Part shown: piece by piece, positions 35,411 to 42,772 of the stretch
How positions within the stretch are numbered: the stretch's first letter is position 1
Layout of the letters: each line of letters begins with the position of its first letter
Assembly: GCF_009727155.1 (NCBI RefSeq)
Contig: NZ_WNWM01000002.1
Coordinates: 4,092,001 to 4,156,000, forward strand
Reading direction: 5' to 3'
Length of the DNA stretch: 64,000 nucleotides
Origin: Pseudoduganella dura
GTDB lineage: Bacteria; Pseudomonadota; Gammaproteobacteria; Burkholderiales; Burkholderiaceae_D
Notes under the pieces: generated by a model
Seen by the model: the letters and a program-made list of their open reading frames with translations, nothing else
Told to the model about the DNA's origin: nothing
Databases searched by the model: none
Position numbers and translations under genes: made by a program

Positions 35411-36820
35411 TCAGGTCAGCCGGTTCTTGGCGAGCGGCGGGTTCTTGGCGAAGTACGCGCGGATGCCTTTCACGATGGCGTCCGCGATCTGGTCCTGGTA
35501 ATTGTTGTCGAGCAGGCGCGCTTCTTCTTCCGGATTGGAGATGAACGCGGTCTCGATCAGGATCGATGGAATGTCCGGCGCCTTCAGCACGGCGAAGCCG
35601 GCGCGTTCCACGGCACCGTTGTGCAGCTTGTTGATGCCGCCGATCTGCTGCAGCACGGCCTTGCCGACCTTCAGGCTGTCGTTGATCTGCGCCGTCGTCG
35701 ACAGGTCGAACAGCACGCTGGCCAGTTGCGGATCGTGGCCCTTCGTATTGGCGCCGCCGATCAGGTCGGCCTGGTTTTCCTTGTTGGCCAGCCAGCGCGC
35801 CGCCGACGAGCTGGCGCTCTTTTCGGACAGCACGAACACCGACGAGCCGCGCGCCGACGGCTTGATGAACGCATCGGCATGGATCGAGATGAACAGGTCG
35901 GCATCGACCTTGCGCGCCTTTTCCACGCGCACGTTCAGGGGCACGAAGAAGTCGCCGTCGCGCGTGAGCATCACGCGCATGTTCGGGTGCTGCTCCAGCT
36001 TGGCCTTCAGGCGCTTGGCAATCGCCAGCACGATATCTTTTTCGCGGCTGCCCCGCGAGCCGATCGCACCGGGGTCCTCGCCGCCGTGGCCGGGGTCCAG
36101 CGCGACGGTGAGCATGCGCACCAGCCTGTCGGTGTTTTTCGGCGCCTCCGGCTTCGGCGGTTCCGTCTTTGCGGCAATGTCCGGCCGCGGCACGGCTTCG
36201 GACGGCACGCCGGGCGCGGGAATCCGGTTGTCCGGCAGCGGCAGGCCCGGGGCGGGATGCTGTTCGGCCAGCGGCGGCTGGCCGACGGGCGTGCCATCGC
36301 TGGACCATTCGCCTTTCTCGATCATCGCCGCGATCGGGTCCACCTCGCGCACCGGGTACAGGTCGAAGATCAGGCGGTGCTTGTATTCGCCCACCGGCGC
36401 CAGCGTGAACACCTGCGGGCGGATCTGCGCCTTCAGGTCGAACACCAGGCGCACCACGCCGGGCCGGTTCTGGCCCACGCGCACCTGCTTGATGTACGGG
36501 TCGTTCGACTGGACCTTGGCCACCAGCGATTTCAGCTCGGGATTCAGGTCGAGGCCTTCGATGTCGACCACCAGGCGATCCGGATCCTTGACGATGAAAT
36601 GCGATGTCTTCAGGTCGGAATCGTTTTCCAGCGTGACGCGGGTGTACTCGTCCGCCGGCCAGACACGAACGGCCAGGATCTGCGCGGCGCGCGCGGGCAG
36701 CGGGGCCAGCACCGAAAGCAGCAGCGTGCCGCCGGCCTTCAGGAGGATGCGACGGCGGCGGCCCTGATCGGCCTGGGCGGGGATCAGAGGATCTGCGGGA
36801 AGTGGAGGCGTTGCAGGCAT
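35411..36820 (-). CDS. amiC: N-acetylmuramoyl-L-alanine amidase AmiC-like
   Basis: 469-aa periplasmic zinc amidase that cuts the stem peptide from murein at cell separation. A Tat signal is visible: QGRRRRILLKAGGTLLLSVL. Residues about 50-160 form an AMIN (septal ring/peptidoglycan-binding) domain; a Pro-rich linker (about 190-235) follows. The Amidase_3 domain has ALDPGHGGEDPGAIG, the zinc Glu in SREKD, FISIHADAF and the catalytic Glu in SILIETAFISN. The gene overlaps the 3' end of tsaE by 37 bp, so expression is linked; a tsaE-amidase order is common in proteobacteria. Confidence 0.93.
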   Translation of the reverse strand: MPATPPLPADPLIPAQADQGRRRRILLKAGGTLLLSVLAPLPARAAQILAVRVWPADEYTRVTLENDSDLKTSHFIVKDPDRLVVDIEGLDLNPELKSLVAKVQSNDPYIKQVRVGQNRPGVVRLVFDLKAQIRPQVFTLAPVGEYKHRLIFDLYPVREVDPIAAMIEKGEWSSDGTPVGQPPLAEQHPAPGLPLPDNRIPAPGVPSEAVPRPDIAAKTEPPKPEAPKNTDRLVRMLTVALDPGHGGEDPGAIGSRGSREKDIVLAIAKRLKAKLEQHPNMRVMLTRDGDFFVPLNVRVEKARKVDADLFISIHADAFIKPSARGSSVFVLSEKSASSSAARWLANKENQADLIGGANTKGHDPQLASVLFDLSTTAQINDSLKVGKAVLQQIGGINKLHNGAVERAGFAVLKAPDIPSILIETAFISNPEEEARLLDNNYQDQIADAIVKGIRAYFAKNPPLAKNRLT

Positions 36821-37260
36821 GAATTACCTAATGCGGAGAACGCCTGCAATTCTACATCACGTCCCTCGCCCGCAACGTTGAGTATCACGCGCAGGTCCGG
36901 CGGCGGCAGCACGCCTTCGGCCTTTTCCGGCCATTCGACGATGCAGATGTTGTGCCCGTCGAAGTCTTCGCGAAAGCCCGCATCGAGGAATTCCTCCGGG
37001 CTGCCCATGCGGTACAGGTCGTAATGGATGACGTTGACGTCCTGCCCGCCGAGCGTGACGCGGTAGGGTTCGGACAGCGTGTAGGTCGGGCTCTTCACGT
37101 GGCCCGTGTGGCCGGCCGCGTGCAGCAGCGCGCGGGTGAGCGCGGTCTTGCCGGCGCCGAGGTCGCCGTGCAGGTGGATCGACAGGCCGGGCAGCAGGGC
37201 GCGGGCCAGCGAAACGCCGAGGGCGGTCGTGTGGCTTTCGTCGCGCAGGTGGGCTTTCAT
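36784..37260 (-). CDS. tsaE: tRNA threonylcarbamoyladenosine biosynthesis ATPase TsaE
   Basis: 158-aa P-loop ATPase needed with TsaB and TsaD for t6A37 formation. The Walker A is HGDLGAGKTALTRALL, followed by VKSPTYTLSEPY and the Asp/Tyr block IHYDLYRM. ICIVEWPEKAEG is the conserved late motif. It starts at 37260 and is divergent from queG, with a 49-bp gap. Its C-terminal 12 codons overlap amiC. tsaD lies 22 kb away in this window. Confidence 0.95.
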   Translation of the reverse strand: MKAHLRDESHTTALGVSLARALLPGLSIHLHGDLGAGKTALTRALLHAAGHTGHVKSPTYTLSEPYRVTLGGQDVNVIHYDLYRMGSPEEFLDAGFREDFDGHNICIVEWPEKAEGVLPPPDLRVILNVAGEGRDVELQAFSALGNSCLQRLHFPQIL

Positions 37261-37309
37261 GTTCGGGATCGCATAAAATGGTGGATTGCTGCCGCCATTG
37301 TACCGACGA

Positions 37310-38398
37310 ATGTCTCTTTCGCCTGAAGTGTTGTCCTCGCTGGCCGCCGCCGTCAAGGAATGGGGGCGCGAGCTCGGCTTCGCCGAAGTGCGCATCGCCG
37401 ACATCGACCTGGCCGCGGCGGAGCCGGGCCTGCAGGCGTGGCTCGATGCCGGCATGCATGGCGAAATGGAGTACATGGCCGCCCATGGCATGAAGCGGGC
37501 CCGCCCCGCCGAACTGGTGCCGGGCACCGTGCGCGTGATCACGGCGCGGATGAACTACCTGCCGCCTTCGCAGGATGCCGACTGGCGCGCGCGCGAACGC
37601 ACCCGGCTGGAAGATCCGAACGCGGCCGTCATCTCGGTGTATGCCAGGGGAAGGGACTATCACAAGGTGCTGCGCGCCCGGCTGCAGCAACTGGCCGACC
37701 GCATCGGCAAGGAGGCCGGCCAGTTCGGCTACCGCGTGTTCACCGACTCGGCGCCGGTGATGGAATTGCCGCTGGCGGAAAAGTCCGGCCTGGGGTGGCG
37801 CGGCAAGCACACGCTGCTGATCAACCGCGACGCCGGCTCGATGTTCTTCATGGGCGAAATCCTGGTCGACCTGCCGCTGCCCGTCGATCCGCCGGCCGAG
37901 GCCCACTGCGGCGGGTGCAGCGCCTGCATCACGGCATGCCCGACGGGCGCGATCCTCGGTCCCGGCCGCCTCGACGCGCGACGCTGCATTTCCTATCTGA
38001 CGATCGAACTGAAAGGCGCCATTCCCGAAGAACTGCGGCCGTTGCTGGGCAACCGCGTCTACGGCTGCGACGACTGCCAGACCGTTTGCCCATGGAACAA
38101 GTTCGCCCAGCGCGCCACGCTGCCGGACTTCGACGAACGGCATGGCCTGGGCAGCGCCGGCATGATCGCGCTGTTCGGCTGGAGCGAAGAGGAATTCAAC
38201 CGCAACATGGAAGGCAGCCCGATCCGACGCATCGGCCATGAACGGTGGCTGCGCAACCTGGCTGTCGGCCTTGGCAACGCCGCCGCGCTCGGGCGGCGCG
38301 GCGATCCGGCCATCGCCGCCGCCTTGCAGGCACGGCTCGATCACCCGTCGGAACTGGTGCGCGAGCACGTCGGCTGGGCACTGGCCCAGCACAGCTGA
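37310..38398 (+). CDS. queG: Epoxyqueuosine reductase QueG
   Basis: 362-aa cobalamin- and iron-sulfur-dependent enzyme performing the last step of queuosine synthesis in tRNA. The N-terminal domain has HGEMEYMAAHG; the catalytic Asp region is FTDSAPVMELPLAEKSGLGW. Two 4Fe-4S motifs follow: HCGGCSACITACPTGAI and YGCDDCQTVCPWN. The HEAT-like C-terminus is present, with typical length. The start at 37310 is the first ATG in frame with weak ribosome site. It is divergent from tsaE, a conserved arrangement. Confidence 0.96.
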   Translation: MSLSPEVLSSLAAAVKEWGRELGFAEVRIADIDLAAAEPGLQAWLDAGMHGEMEYMAAHGMKRARPAELVPGTVRVITARMNYLPPSQDADWRARERTRLEDPNAAVISVYARGRDYHKVLRARLQQLADRIGKEAGQFGYRVFTDSAPVMELPLAEKSGLGWRGKHTLLINRDAGSMFFMGEILVDLPLPVDPPAEAHCGGCSACITACPTGAILGPGRLDARRCISYLTIELKGAIPEELRPLLGNRVYGCDDCQTVCPWNKFAQRATLPDFDERHGLGSAGMIALFGWSEEEFNRNMEGSPIRRIGHERWLRNLAVGLGNAAALGRRGDPAIAAALQARLDHPSELVREHVGWALAQHS

Positions 38399-38410
38399 GC
38401 CGGCAGTCGC

Positions 38411-39274
38411 TCACGGTCGCGCCAGCCACTGGTTGCGCCGCCGGGCCGCGACCAGCAGCACGATGGCAGCGGCGCCCCAGGCCAGTACGGCGACGATCGA
38501 ACCCTCCACCCCATAGCCCCCGCCGCTGAGCCATTCGGGGCCGCTGGCACGGACCTGGATCCAGCCGTTGGCCGGGTGGCCCGAGACGGGGATCGAGAAC
38601 ACGGCATCGAACAGGTAGTTCCACGCGAAGTGCATGCCGATCGGCACCCACAGCCGGCGCGTGGCGATGTAGCCGGCGGACAGTGCCGCGGAAGCAACCG
38701 CCGTGGCCAGCACGCCGAGCAGGCTGATGTGTTCACTGGGCAGGTGGGCGGCGATGAAGAGCAGCGTCGATACCGCCAGCGCCACCGAGGTGCCCCACGA
38801 TTTTTCCAGCAGCCGGAACAGCACGGCGCGGAACAGCAGCTCTTCCAGGAAGGCCACGAACACCTGTTCCGGCAGCGGCTTCAGCAAGGCGCTCCAGTGC
38901 GCCATGCCGGTGTACGTGTAGATGCTGCCGGCCAGCAGCAGCACGCTGCAGGTGGCCATCAGCAGCGCGCCGAGTCCCAGGCCCGCGAACAGCTCGCCCC
39001 TGGCACCGGCCAGCGACAGTTCCGTCACGTCGCGCTTTTCGATCTTGCGCACGTACAGCCGGTAACCGGCGACGATCGCGCACGCGGCCAGCAGCAGCGG
39101 CCAGCCGGACCGGTAGGGCTTCGGCACGATTTCGGAGAGCCCCAGCGTCACGGCCATCGGTACGAGAACCGACAGGATAGCCAGCAGCGTCCGCACGAAC
39201 GCATTGGCCAGCAGGCGGCGGCCAAGCGAAGGCCGTGGGGATGGCGACGATGCCGGAAACGGTGCGGTATTCAT
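38411..39274 (-). CDS. CPBP family intramembrane protease
   Basis: 287-aa polytopic membrane protein with about eight helices. The catalytic motifs of the CPBP (Abi) family are present: EELLFRAVLFRLLE with the Glu pair and Arg, FIAAHLPSE with His, and the late HFAWNYLFDAVF. Some family members act in bacteriocin self-immunity or protein maturation. Its ATG overlaps the stop of the upstream marR gene (ATGA at 39271-39274), so the regulator and protease form one unit. The substrate is unknown. Confidence 0.88.
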   Translation of the reverse strand: MNTAPFPASSPSPRPSLGRRLLANAFVRTLLAILSVLVPMAVTLGLSEIVPKPYRSGWPLLLAACAIVAGYRLYVRKIEKRDVTELSLAGARGELFAGLGLGALLMATCSVLLLAGSIYTYTGMAHWSALLKPLPEQVFVAFLEELLFRAVLFRLLEKSWGTSVALAVSTLLFIAAHLPSEHISLLGVLATAVASAALSAGYIATRRLWVPIGMHFAWNYLFDAVFSIPVSGHPANGWIQVRASGPEWLSGGGYGVEGSIVAVLAWGAAAIVLLVAARRRNQWLARP

Positions 39275-39771
39275 GGTTTCTCCTGGGTTGTTTTCTCGTG
39301 ACTGCCGTGCGTGAGGCTGCTGCGCGCGGCACGGATGCGTGCGCCGAAGGACTGGCGTTCGAGGGCGGCGATGGCCTGCGCCAGCGCTTCGGACAAGGGG
39401 TGGGGCATGTCGGCGTCGAGGCTGGCGGCAGCGGCGGCGGTGGCGGCCCAGCAGCGCTGCAGTTGCGGCAGCAGCGCGCGCCCGCGATCCGACAAGCGCA
39501 CCAGCTTCTGCCGCGCATCCGTCGCCGACGGCATCGTCGCCACCAGGTCTTCCTTCAGCATCAGCGCCACCGTCTGCGTGGCGGCCGGCTGCGTGATGCC
39601 GGCCGCTTCGGCGATCTGCCCCACGGTGCGCGGCGTGCCTTCGGCCAGCGCCCGCATCACCGGCGTAAAACGGGGGCGGTAATCGATGCCGGCTTCCTCG
39701 TAGGAGGCGGCCACGGCGCCGTCGAGCAGTTCGATCAGGTGGCGCAACTGGGTTCCGAGTCCTTGTTTCAT
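39271..39771 (-). CDS. MarR family transcriptional regulator
   Basis: 166-aa winged-helix regulator. The recognition region is TVGQIAEAAGITQPAATQTV and the wing VATMPSATDARQKLVRLSDRGRALL, typical of MarR. The start at 39771 is chosen, with GTG 39786 as an alternative. It heads a two-gene unit with the CPBP protease. A dyad ATAAG-TG-CTTAT at 39795-39806, just upstream, suits autoregulation. No ligand can be predicted. Confidence 0.9.
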   Translation of the reverse strand: MKQGLGTQLRHLIELLDGAVAASYEEAGIDYRPRFTPVMRALAEGTPRTVGQIAEAAGITQPAATQTVALMLKEDLVATMPSATDARQKLVRLSDRGRALLPQLQRCWAATAAAAASLDADMPHPLSEALAQAIAALERQSFGARIRAARSSLTHGSHEKTTQEKP

Positions 39772-39792
39772 GCGGCGATCATACACCCATTT

Positions 39793-39811
39793 ATATAAGT
39801 GCTTATGTATT
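39793..39811. promoter_or_regulatory. Putative MarR operator
   Basis: The inverted repeat ATAAG-TG-CTTAT (39795-39806) extends to ATATAAG/CTTATGT with one mismatch. It lies 24 bp before the marR start in the AT-rich stretch shared with a divergent plus-strand gene, where a MarR dimer would block promoters on one or both sides. Confidence 0.6.
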
Positions 39812-39997
39812 ATTTTTGGGGAGATTTTTCGAGTTCACTTCTGTACGGAAATTAAAGTTCAGTTACTTCATGCTTTTTCGCCGTACGGCATTGAACTGCC
39901 TCGACGGTGATCAAGCTGCCGCTGCCGGCTCAACCCTACCATTACCTGCGGGGCAGGCCGCGTCTTCGGCGCTGCGGGATCATCACATGGAGGCGCA

Positions 39998-41320
39998 ATG
40001 GGTCTCATCGACAAGAGCAAGCACTGGTACAACCTGTATCGCCAGTATGTGCCGGCCAGCGTGCTGTACCACCGTCACCATTTCACGGTACTGCACCTGC
40101 CCCGGCACGACGGGGCGGTGCTTCATGCCTGCCGCGATGCCTGCCTGCGCCACGTGCTGAGCGTGGCGTGCAACCACGTCGCGTGGTATCGCGCCACGGT
40201 CCGGCTGTCGCCCGCGGCGCTGGCGAACGAGCCGCCGCTGGCGCTGTTGCGCGAATTCCCGTACCTGACAAAGGCCGACGTGGCGAGCCACCAGGCCGAG
40301 TTCCTGCATGACGGCCTCGATCCGCGCTTCCTGAACTACGTCACCACCGGCGGCTCGACCGGCGAAGGGATCGGCATGTGGCGCAGCAAGCGGCTGGCCG
40401 ATATCGAGAAGGCGTTCCTGCTGCATGAATGGGGGCAGTCCGGCTTTTCCTTCCATCGCAGTTTTTACCTGCGCATGGGCGCGGATGCGCGCCGGCCGGC
40501 CGGCGATCCGCCGTTCCGGCGCGTCGGCAATGTGCTGTTGCTGTCGCCCTATCACATCACGCCAGCGCACAAGCGGACCATCGTGGACACGCTCAACCGC
40601 GAACGCCCGCGCTTCGTGCATGCCTATCCCAGTGCCGCCGCGGCGCTGGCGGACCTGCTCGGCCCCGGCGATCTCGACTTTCCCGTGGACGGCGTGTTCC
40701 TCGTATCGGAACCGGCAACACGCCAGCAGCTCGGCGCGATCGGCGGCCTGTTCCGCTGCCCGATCTCGATCAGCTACGGCCAGTCCGAACGCGTCAATCT
40801 GGCGTTCGCGCATTACCACGAAGGCGACCTGACCCCATACCGCTTCGATCCCCTGTATGGGGTGACGGAAACGCTGCCGCACCGGGATGGCCGCACGGAG
40901 ATCGTCGGCACGTCGCTGTGGAACGACGTAATGCCGCTGATCCGCTACCGCACCGGCGATTTCGGCAACGTCGATGCGGAAGGCCTATGCCCCGCCATCG
41001 ACGGGCGCGAGCAGGAATTCCTGATCGACCGCCATGGCAACCGCATACCCGGGCTGTCGGTGATGCCGGATCCCGGCTCGTGGCAGTTCGTGCGCCTGTA
41101 CCAGATCCGGCAGGAAGCGCCGGGAACGATCCGCCTGGCCGTGGTGGGCAAGCAGGGCCGGCTCACCCCCGAACAGAAGGCTTACCTGCTGGACGAGCAG
41201 CACCGCCGCCTGGCCGGCTTTTTCGATCTCGACCTGGTGGAGGTGGCGGACATTCCGCTCGCCGCGAACGGCAAGCGCAAGCTGGTCGATACATCGGGGA
41301 GGGTGGTCTCCGCCGCATAG
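39998..41320 (+). CDS. CapK/PaaK-like adenylate-forming protein
   Basis: 440-aa protein of the phenylacetate-CoA ligase-like branch of ANL enzymes, as in CapK-type proteins. The P-loop equivalent is TTGGSTGEGIGMWRS, the middle motif SYGQSERVNLAFAH, and the late RYRTGDFGNVD with the hinge Asp. The C-terminal KRKLVDTSGRVV bears the conserved Lys. Such proteins often accompany polysaccharide clusters, but none is here: neighbours are a marR pair and an AAA ATPase. GGAGGCGC precedes the ATG. The substrate is unknown, and activity as an acyl-adenylate former is inferred from the motifs. Confidence 0.82.
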   Translation: MGLIDKSKHWYNLYRQYVPASVLYHRHHFTVLHLPRHDGAVLHACRDACLRHVLSVACNHVAWYRATVRLSPAALANEPPLALLREFPYLTKADVASHQAEFLHDGLDPRFLNYVTTGGSTGEGIGMWRSKRLADIEKAFLLHEWGQSGFSFHRSFYLRMGADARRPAGDPPFRRVGNVLLLSPYHITPAHKRTIVDTLNRERPRFVHAYPSAAAALADLLGPGDLDFPVDGVFLVSEPATRQQLGAIGGLFRCPISISYGQSERVNLAFAHYHEGDLTPYRFDPLYGVTETLPHRDGRTEIVGTSLWNDVMPLIRYRTGDFGNVDAEGLCPAIDGREQEFLIDRHGNRIPGLSVMPDPGSWQFVRLYQIRQEAPGTIRLAVVGKQGRLTPEQKAYLLDEQHRRLAGFFDLDLVEVADIPLAANGKRKLVDTSGRVVSAA

Positions 41321-41391
41321 CCTGCCTGGTGCGGCGGTTGCCTGGCGACCCGCGGTGCCCCATTGGCGGCGCGATTCCAGGATGGTCCGGG

Positions 41392-42147
41392 TCAAGCCTC
41401 GTCGTCCAGCAGGGTATCGAGCATGCGGCGCGGATCGCGCAGGAACTCGAGCGTCACCTGGTAATGCTCGGTGTCCTCGTAGTCGGTGCGCCGCAGCCCG
41501 TCCGGCAGGCAGGCGTAGATGCGGGCATCCGGGTAGGCCATCAGGATCGGCGAGTGGGTGGCGATGATGAACTGCGATCCGGCCTTGACCAGTTGATGGA
41601 TGCGGGCGAGGGCGGCCAGCTGGCGCTGCGGCGACAGCGCCGCCTCCGGTTCGTCCAGCACATACAGGCCCTGGCCGCCGAAGCGGTGGTTCAGCAGCGC
41701 CATGAACGATTCGCCATGCGACTGTTCGTGCAGCGAGTGGCCGCCATACGAGTCGATCAGCGGCGGGCCGCCGGGCCCTTCGTCGAGCCGCTCGAGCGCG
41801 GTCGCCACGTTGAAGAAGCTTTCCGCGCGCAGGAAATAGCCGTCGCGCGGCTTGCGGTAGCCGCGGCTGATGCGCAGGTGCCCGTGCAGCGGCGAGTGCG
41901 AATCGCGCGTGCCGAAGCGCAGGTTGCGGCTGCCGCCTTCGGCGTTGTAGCCCAGCGCCACGGCGATCGCTTCCAGCAGCGTCGACTTGCCGCTGCCGTT
42001 TTCGCCCACGATGAACGTCACGGCCGGATGGAACGCCAGCTGGTCGAGATGCTTTACCGCCGGCAGCGAGAACGGGTAACGGTCGAAGCCCGGCACCGTG
42101 TCGCGCAGCAGCGTCATGCTGATCGCGAACGTGGGCGAGAGCGCCAT
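41392..42147 (-). CDS. AAA family ATPase (ABC/SMC-like)
   Basis: 251-aa soluble ATPase. Walker A is FIVGENGSGKSTLLEAIA (about residues 46-63). Walker B is GLYVLDEPEAALSP, followed by the H-loop in FIIATHSPILMAYPDA. No coiled-coil insertion, nuclease or membrane domain is visible. Proteins of this shape occur alone in many genomes as housekeeping orphans and also as parts of defence systems; no partner nuclease is adjacent here, so I do not call a defence role. It is 36 bp downstream of the response-regulator gene on the same strand. Confidence 0.85.
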   Translation of the reverse strand: MALSPTFAISMTLLRDTVPGFDRYPFSLPAVKHLDQLAFHPAVTFIVGENGSGKSTLLEAIAVALGYNAEGGSRNLRFGTRDSHSPLHGHLRISRGYRKPRDGYFLRAESFFNVATALERLDEGPGGPPLIDSYGGHSLHEQSHGESFMALLNHRFGGQGLYVLDEPEAALSPQRQLAALARIHQLVKAGSQFIIATHSPILMAYPDARIYACLPDGLRRTDYEDTEHYQVTLEFLRDPRRMLDTLLDDEA

Positions 42148-42183
42148 GATTACGTCAGCACCATGATCATGCCAGTGCCGTGC

Positions 42184-42771
42184 CTACTTCAGCAGGCCGG
42201 CCAGTTCCACGGCCGTCTTCACCTGCATCTTGTCGAAGATGTGGGCGCGGTGGACCTCGACGGTGCGCATGCTGATGCCCAGTTCGTCGGCCACCACCTT
42301 GTTCATCTTGCCGGCCAGGATCAGGTCGAGCACCTCGCGTTCGCGCGAGGACAGCGTGGCCAGCCGCGCATGCACGGCCGCGTGGGCGCTGGCCTGCTGC
42401 GAGCGCGCCAGGCCTTCCTGCACCCGGTCCATCAGCTCGTTGTCGTTGAACGGCTTTTCGAAGAAGTCGAACGCGCCGCGCTTCAGGGTATCCACGGCCA
42501 TCGGCACGTCGCCGTGCCCGGTCAGGAAGATCACCGGCAGGCGCTGCGCCAGCCCGCGCGCATGCAGCTGGTCGAACACGGCCACGCCGTTCATGTCCGG
42601 CATGCGCACGTCGAGCAGCACGCAGTCGCCGGCCGGATCGAACTGGCCCGATTCCACGTAGGCCAGGAACTTGGCGCCGCAATCGTAGGTGGCGGCGGGA
42701 ATGGCGCGCGACGAGGCCAGCCACGACAGCGAGTCGCGCACCACTTCTTCATCATCGACGATATGCAACAT
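42184..42771 (-). CDS. dctR: FixJ/NarL-type response regulator of the Dct system
   Basis: 195-aa two-component regulator. Receiver domain: acidic DDEEVVRD, phospho-acceptor Asp in LLDVRMPDMNG, FLTGHGDVPMAV, and Lys in FFEKPFNDN. The LuxR-type HTH is LSSREREVLDLILAGKMNKV followed by LGISMRTVEVHRAHIFDKM. It starts 1 bp after the kinase stop, so translation is coupled. The kinase-regulator pair is divergent from a dctPQM transporter, which it most likely activates in response to C4-dicarboxylates. The symbol follows the Rhodobacter DctSR precedent. Confidence 0.88.
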   Translation of the reverse strand: MLHIVDDEEVVRDSLSWLASSRAIPAATYDCGAKFLAYVESGQFDPAGDCVLLDVRMPDMNGVAVFDQLHARGLAQRLPVIFLTGHGDVPMAVDTLKRGAFDFFEKPFNDNELMDRVQEGLARSQQASAHAAVHARLATLSSREREVLDLILAGKMNKVVADELGISMRTVEVHRAHIFDKMQVKTAVELAGLLK

Positions 42772-42772
42772 T

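Noticed and set aside
33405..39893. Shared TTTTTC-CCGTACGGCAT motif before carbonic anhydrase and the CapK-like gene
   Set aside because: Only an 8-mer palindrome CCGTACGG is really common to both; one or two chance occurrences are expected in 64 kb.
41392..42147. Anti-phage ATPase system
   Set aside because: Only one ATPase gene with no nuclease, protease or other effector next to it; surrounding genes are metabolic.
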